Below, piece by piece: positions 5,473 through 7,783 of a DNA stretch of 7,783 nt (the first letter of the stretch is position 1; the number at the start of each line of letters is the position of its first letter). The stretch is from positions 1 to 7,783 of the forward strand of contig CAMBHX010000074.1 in the NCBI GenBank assembly GCA_945867285.1, in the 5' to 3' direction. This stretch comes from Sulfuricurvum sp. IAE1. GTDB lineage: Bacteria > Campylobacterota > Campylobacteria > Campylobacterales > Sulfurimonadaceae. The notes below the pieces were generated by a model that saw only the letters and a list, made by a program, of their open reading frames with translations, was not told the DNA's origin and searched no databases. The position numbers and the translations under genes were made by a program.

Positions 5473-6724
5473 ATTTCGTCCCCGTTTTTAGGACATGGGC
5501 GTAGAGTCGTGTTGCCATAATAAGATTAGTTGCGATAACTGTAAACAGACCTAATGCTACAATCCCAGCCCCTCGTAACAGCCATGGGTACCATGGAGCC
5601 ATGAGTGCTAATAATGCTGTTGTTATAAAAAACCAAAAAGTGAGTTTGAGCCGTTTAGTGCTAATAATAGTGGACATAATTGGGGTCTCCATAAAGCCTG
5701 CCGCATTGAGATGAAACCACACTAAAAATGGGACGATTTTTCCCATCATTCCTAATAAAATAGCTAAAGCAAAGAGAGCAAAGGCAATAAGCGCCACGCT
5801 GACTAGCGAAGAGAGTCCCAGTACTAAAAACGCTCCATACGTTATGATGGCTATCATCAACAATCCAAGTCCAGCAAACCAAAACCAAATACTAACATCA
5901 CCAACACGACGTTTGCGTGTCTTGAGCCGCTTGAGAGTAGTGACAACAAATCCTGTTAATAACACGGCGACAACAGTATCAAACACCCACACAAATGGGA
6001 GATTACCTACAAGCCCCACGATTTTAAATGCTAACATGGAGCCTATAATTCGTTTGACATTCGTTTTACACCAATCACTGTAGGATGTTGTGACATAAAA
6101 CATCTCAACCACTTGAAACGCAACATAGATAATAAGTGCCGCTACCCATCCCATCAGTCCAAATGAATAGTGCACAGTTCGCACTGTGATGTGATGGTCG
6201 CTTATCACCCCACTCCCGTACGATACTGCCATAATAACCCCAAGAGTAGCGGTAAGAAATAAGGAGAGAAGAGAAAATCGCATCCCTTTGAGTGTATCAT
6301 GCGAAAGAGTTCCAAATAACAGTGGGAGCATGATGGTGGCAAAATAGATCAAAGCACCTCCAAGTGCAATAGATGCCACCATAAATAAAACTGGTATGTT
6401 CCACACAAATGCACCAACAAGCGCTGTAATACCAACACTTAACAGTGCATGAATAATCAGCGAGTGTCTGTGTGGATTTTGGATGGGGGCTCCGCCCAGA
6501 ACACTTTGCATCTGAAAAAGTGCCCCTATCATCCCCATAGAGACAATCCCTAAAAACAGTAAATGGATAGCTCCCAAGGAGTACCAATGGCCTAATGTTA
6601 ATAGCTCATCGGGGGCCGCAATCATCAAAAGTGCCAATACTATCCCAAAAATAGGTAAGGTGATAAAAAATCGCAAGACGACTGAAATGGGAGGTGCTTG
6701 TTCAAGAGAGAGTCCATTAAACAT
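5453..6724 (-). CDS. Polytopic membrane protein of the hemerythrin/DUF2249 operon
   Basis: A 423-residue very hydrophobic protein with about 11-12 membrane helices and no signal peptide. Conserved-looking motifs are PPISVVLRFF near the N-terminus, AIHLLFLGIVSMGMIGALFQ (52-71), VHYSFGLMGWVAA (184-196) and GKIVPFLVWFHL (328-339). Histidines H54, H185 and H338 in or near helices are candidate haem or metal ligands. It resembles, from memory, uncharacterised NnrS- or oxidase-subunit-I-like membrane proteins found near nitric-oxide genes in other proteobacteria, but I cannot name a family. The start is ATG at 6722-6724, overlapping the DUF2249 stop by 8 bases, with GGA a few bases upstream; the frame stays open to 6832 only as a shadow of the DUF2249 gene. 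Its stop lies 20 bases inside the convergent gene. Function (NO handling, haem or electron transfer) is inferred from neighbours only. Confidence 0.8.
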   Translation of the reverse strand: MFNGLSLEQAPPISVVLRFFITLPIFGIVLALLMIAAPDELLTLGHWYSLGAIHLLFLGIVSMGMIGALFQMQSVLGGAPIQNPHRHSLIIHALLSVGITALVGAFVWNIPVLFMVASIALGGALIYFATIMLPLLFGTLSHDTLKGMRFSLLSLFLTATLGVIMAVSYGSGVISDHHITVRTVHYSFGLMGWVAALIIYVAFQVVEMFYVTTSYSDWCKTNVKRIIGSMLAFKIVGLVGNLPFVWVFDTVVAVLLTGFVVTTLKRLKTRKRRVGDVSIWFWFAGLGLLMIAIITYGAFLVLGLSSLVSVALIAFALFALAILLGMMGKIVPFLVWFHLNAAGFMETPIMSTIISTKRLKLTFWFFITTALLALMAPWYPWLLRGAGIVALGLFTVIATNLIMATRLYAHVLKTGTKFSFDIP

Positions 6725-6959
6725 GAAATGTTTCCAAGTCAATACCACTGTTTCGCGAGATATAAATATGCCATAGCCCCTGCACATCTTGCACGCTATG
6801 ATAAAATCCCCCATTTTTGGTGAGGATTTCAAACAATGGACGTGGCTCTTTACGATGGATCATGTGAATAACCTCATCGATGGAAAGTTTTTTGAATGCC
6901 TCAACCGCCAAGCCTAGGGGGACGGGATGTTCCAAATCTCGCACGTCCAGTTCTATCAC
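6717..6959 (-). CDS. DUF2249 domain protein
   Basis: An 80-residue soluble protein that is almost entirely a DUF2249 domain. The hallmarks are LDVRDLEHPVPLGLAVEAF at the N-terminus and HRKEPRPLFEIL at about 35-46, followed by a glycine and a W-containing strand (GLWHIYI). The fold is related to TusA/SirA-type small proteins. The biochemical role is unknown, but genes of this family often occur with hemerythrin-like proteins and denitrification or nitric-oxide genes. The start is GTG (6957-6959), sharing GTGA with the stop of the hemerythrin gene. The stop overlaps the next gene, so all three are probably translated in a coupled way. Confidence 0.88.
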   Translation of the reverse strand: MIELDVRDLEHPVPLGLAVEAFKKLSIDEVIHMIHRKEPRPLFEILTKNGGFYHSVQDVQGLWHIYISRNSGIDLETFHV

Positions 6960-7402
6960 AGTGGGTTTCCTTTTGGCATCTCTTTGAGAGTCTCGACCAT
7001 AAGCTCTCCATCACCACTAAGAGCACGATCGATCATGGGATACAACATTTGTTCCTCTTTCATATTATGTTGCTGTAACATAATCATAAACGATTCCCCA
7101 ATCCCGAAAAAATCGTCATACTTATCGTCTCGCAGGGCTTTTAACATCGCCTCCATCTGAGCGCGTAGTTGCTGGTGCTCATAGCGCATCATTTGAGTTG
7201 GGCCGCCCATCATCCCCGTACGCTTTTCAAACGTAATAAACAACTGTTTTTCTTCCATGTCAAAATGGTGATTGGTGAGGAGATAAAACTCTTCATACAG
7301 CTTTTTGGCCTCATCAATCTTTTTATCACTCAGTGCATTTTCAGCAGTGACAAAAAGCTCATCACACACTCGGTGGTCATCTCGCATAAACTCTAAAATC
7401 AT
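6956..7402 (-). CDS. Hemerythrin-like (HHE) domain protein
   Basis: A 148-residue four-helix-bundle protein expected to bind a non-haem di-iron centre in the cytoplasm. Candidate ligands are H10 (RDDHRVCDEL), H45/H46 and E50 (NHHFDMEE), H76 (RYEHQQLR), and H112 and E116 (QQHNMKEEQMLYP), matching the usual spacing of the family. Such proteins bind oxygen or nitric oxide, or act in repair of iron centres; the exact ligand cannot be told from sequence. The start ATG at 7400-7402 has a strong AGGGAG site about 7 bases away; ATG at codon 6 is a weaker alternative. It is the first gene of a three-gene operon and lies 57 bases from the centre of a CRP/FNR-like box. It is not an obvious YtfE/Ric repair protein, which is longer and has an extra N-terminal domain. 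Confidence 0.92.
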   Translation of the reverse strand: MILEFMRDDHRVCDELFVTAENALSDKKIDEAKKLYEEFYLLTNHHFDMEEKQLFITFEKRTGMMGGPTQMMRYEHQQLRAQMEAMLKALRDDKYDDFFGIGESFMIMLQQHNMKEEQMLYPMIDRALSGDGELMVETLKEMPKGNPL

Positions 7403-7424
7403 TGGGTTCTCCCTTTTTTATGAC

Positions 7425-7430
7425 AGTCTA
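7425..7430 (-). promoter_or_regulatory. Putative -10 of the hemerythrin operon
   Basis: The minus strand reads TAGACT, four of six matches to TATAAT. A start near 7418 would place the CRP/FNR-like box at about -41.5, the usual spacing of a class II activated promoter, and leave a leader of about 16 bases with the ribosome site in it. A weak -10 fits an activator-dependent promoter. The alternative TATTTT at 7433-7438 would put the box near -33. Confidence 0.4.
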
Positions 7431-7452
7431 CTAAAATACTCACTTAAAAACA

Positions 7453-7466
7453 TTGATGCTTGTCAA
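7453..7466 (-). promoter_or_regulatory. CRP/FNR-family binding box upstream of the hemerythrin operon
   Basis: The minus strand reads TTGAC-AAGC-ATCAA, an imperfect dyad. It has one mismatch to the FNR consensus TTGAT-N4-ATCAA and one to the HcpR-type TTGAC-N4-GTCAA. Members of this regulator family respond to oxygen loss or nitric oxide and often control hemerythrin-like and DUF2249 genes. The box overlaps the stop codon (7463-7465) of the upstream gene. Which regulator binds cannot be told from this window. Confidence 0.55.
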
Positions 7467-7783
7467 GGTGTTACCTTTGGCTTGGGTTTATTGTGGGGCA
7501 ATACATCTCTAAAATCTTTAATATAAATCGCATTGATCCCTTGTCCTAGCTCATGGATATCAGCATCGAGTCGTAACCATCGGTTAACTGTGTATTGTAC
7601 CAAAACGCTGGAAACAGTATCATTTTTATATAGCACTCTAAAATCTTTATTGAGACGTGCGCCCACTTCAAATCCCATTCCCCCCTCTTTGGTTGTAAGA
7701 ATATTCATGGTATCGATTTGCAGTTTCGTAGCACCTCCAATGAGCCCTTTAAGACCCGCACCCAGCATAAAGTTGGTCGCATC
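7463..7783 (-). CDS. TamB/DUF490-like envelope protein (C-terminal fragment, runs off right edge)
   Basis: The last 106 residues of a protein whose frame stays open to the window edge. The sequence (GAGLKGLIGGATKLQIDTMN, then VGARLNKDFRVLYKNDTVSS, then VNRWLRLDADI, then GINAIYIKDF) is typical of the C-terminal DUF490 domain of TamB-like proteins. These long periplasmic beta-helical proteins span from the inner membrane and act with BamA/TamA-type proteins in outer-membrane assembly or lipid transport. The ending KPKPKVTP is a short polar tail. The rest of the gene, normally over 700 residues in all, lies to the right. It is not part of the hemerythrin operon by function, but lies in the same direction 60 bases upstream. 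No hairpin terminator is visible between them, so read-through is possible. Confidence 0.75.
   Translation of the reverse strand, partial: DATNFMLGAGLKGLIGGATKLQIDTMNILTTKEGGMGFEVGARLNKDFRVLYKNDTVSSVLVQYTVNRWLRLDADIHELGQGINAIYIKDFRDVLPHNKPKPKVTP

Noticed and set aside
6725..6832. N-terminal extension of 36 residues on the polytopic membrane protein
   Set aside because: The extension is an alternate frame of the DUF2249 gene, with no ribosome site for it. ATG at 6722-6724 overlaps the DUF2249 stop as expected in this tight operon and begins just before the first helix motif.
7461..7466. TTGACA as the -35 of a standard sigma-70 promoter
   Set aside because: At 16-19 bases downstream there is only GTGAGT-like sequence; the nearest AT-rich hexamer is 22 bases away. 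The hexamer is better read as half of the FNR-like dyad.

Overview
The window looks like a chromosomal stretch of a Campylobacterota (epsilonproteobacterial) genome, probably a free-living Sulfuricurvum/Sulfurimonas-like organism. The basis is a threonyl-tRNA synthetase of the short, TGS-less type known from Campylobacter, a moderately AT-rich sequence, and promoters that show a clear -10 box (often TATAAT) but no good -35. The genus is inference. Nearly all genes are on the minus strand; one small gene is on the plus strand.

Right to left, in the direction of minus-strand transcription. (1) 7463-7783 is the C-terminal end of a TamB/DUF490-like envelope protein, cut by the window edge. (2) 5453-7402 is a tightly overlapping three-gene operon: hemerythrin-like protein, DUF2249 protein and a polytopic membrane protein. 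It is preceded by a CRP/FNR-family-like box (7453-7466), and its gene content suggests a role with nitric oxide, oxygen or other redox chemistry. (3) 5137-5472, on the plus strand, is a small membrane protein with PLDc_N-like and SHOCT-like parts; its 3' end overlaps the operon's last gene. (4) 2911-5015 is a two-gene signalling unit joined by an ATGA overlap: a membrane protein with a SPOR-like periplasmic region and a cytoplasmic Hpt-like domain whose phosphorylatable histidine is a cysteine, followed by a REC-GGDEF diguanylate cyclase. (5) 1-2660 is the translation cluster thrS-infC-rpmI (rpmI runs off the left edge). thrS and infC overlap, and infC has only non-AUG start candidates (TTG or ATT). 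rpmI has its own promoter behind a REP-like hairpin.

The least ordinary stretch is the 250-base gap upstream of thrS (2661-2910). A good -10 box lies about 200 bases before the start codon. Just after it is an 11-codon reading frame with three threonine codons, followed by a chain of mutually exclusive small hairpins. This layout recalls a leader-peptide attenuator for a threonyl-tRNA synthetase gene, but no clear U-tract or Shine-Dalgarno sequence is visible, so it remains a hypothesis.

No rRNA, tRNA, CRISPR array, insertion sequence or phage gene was seen.
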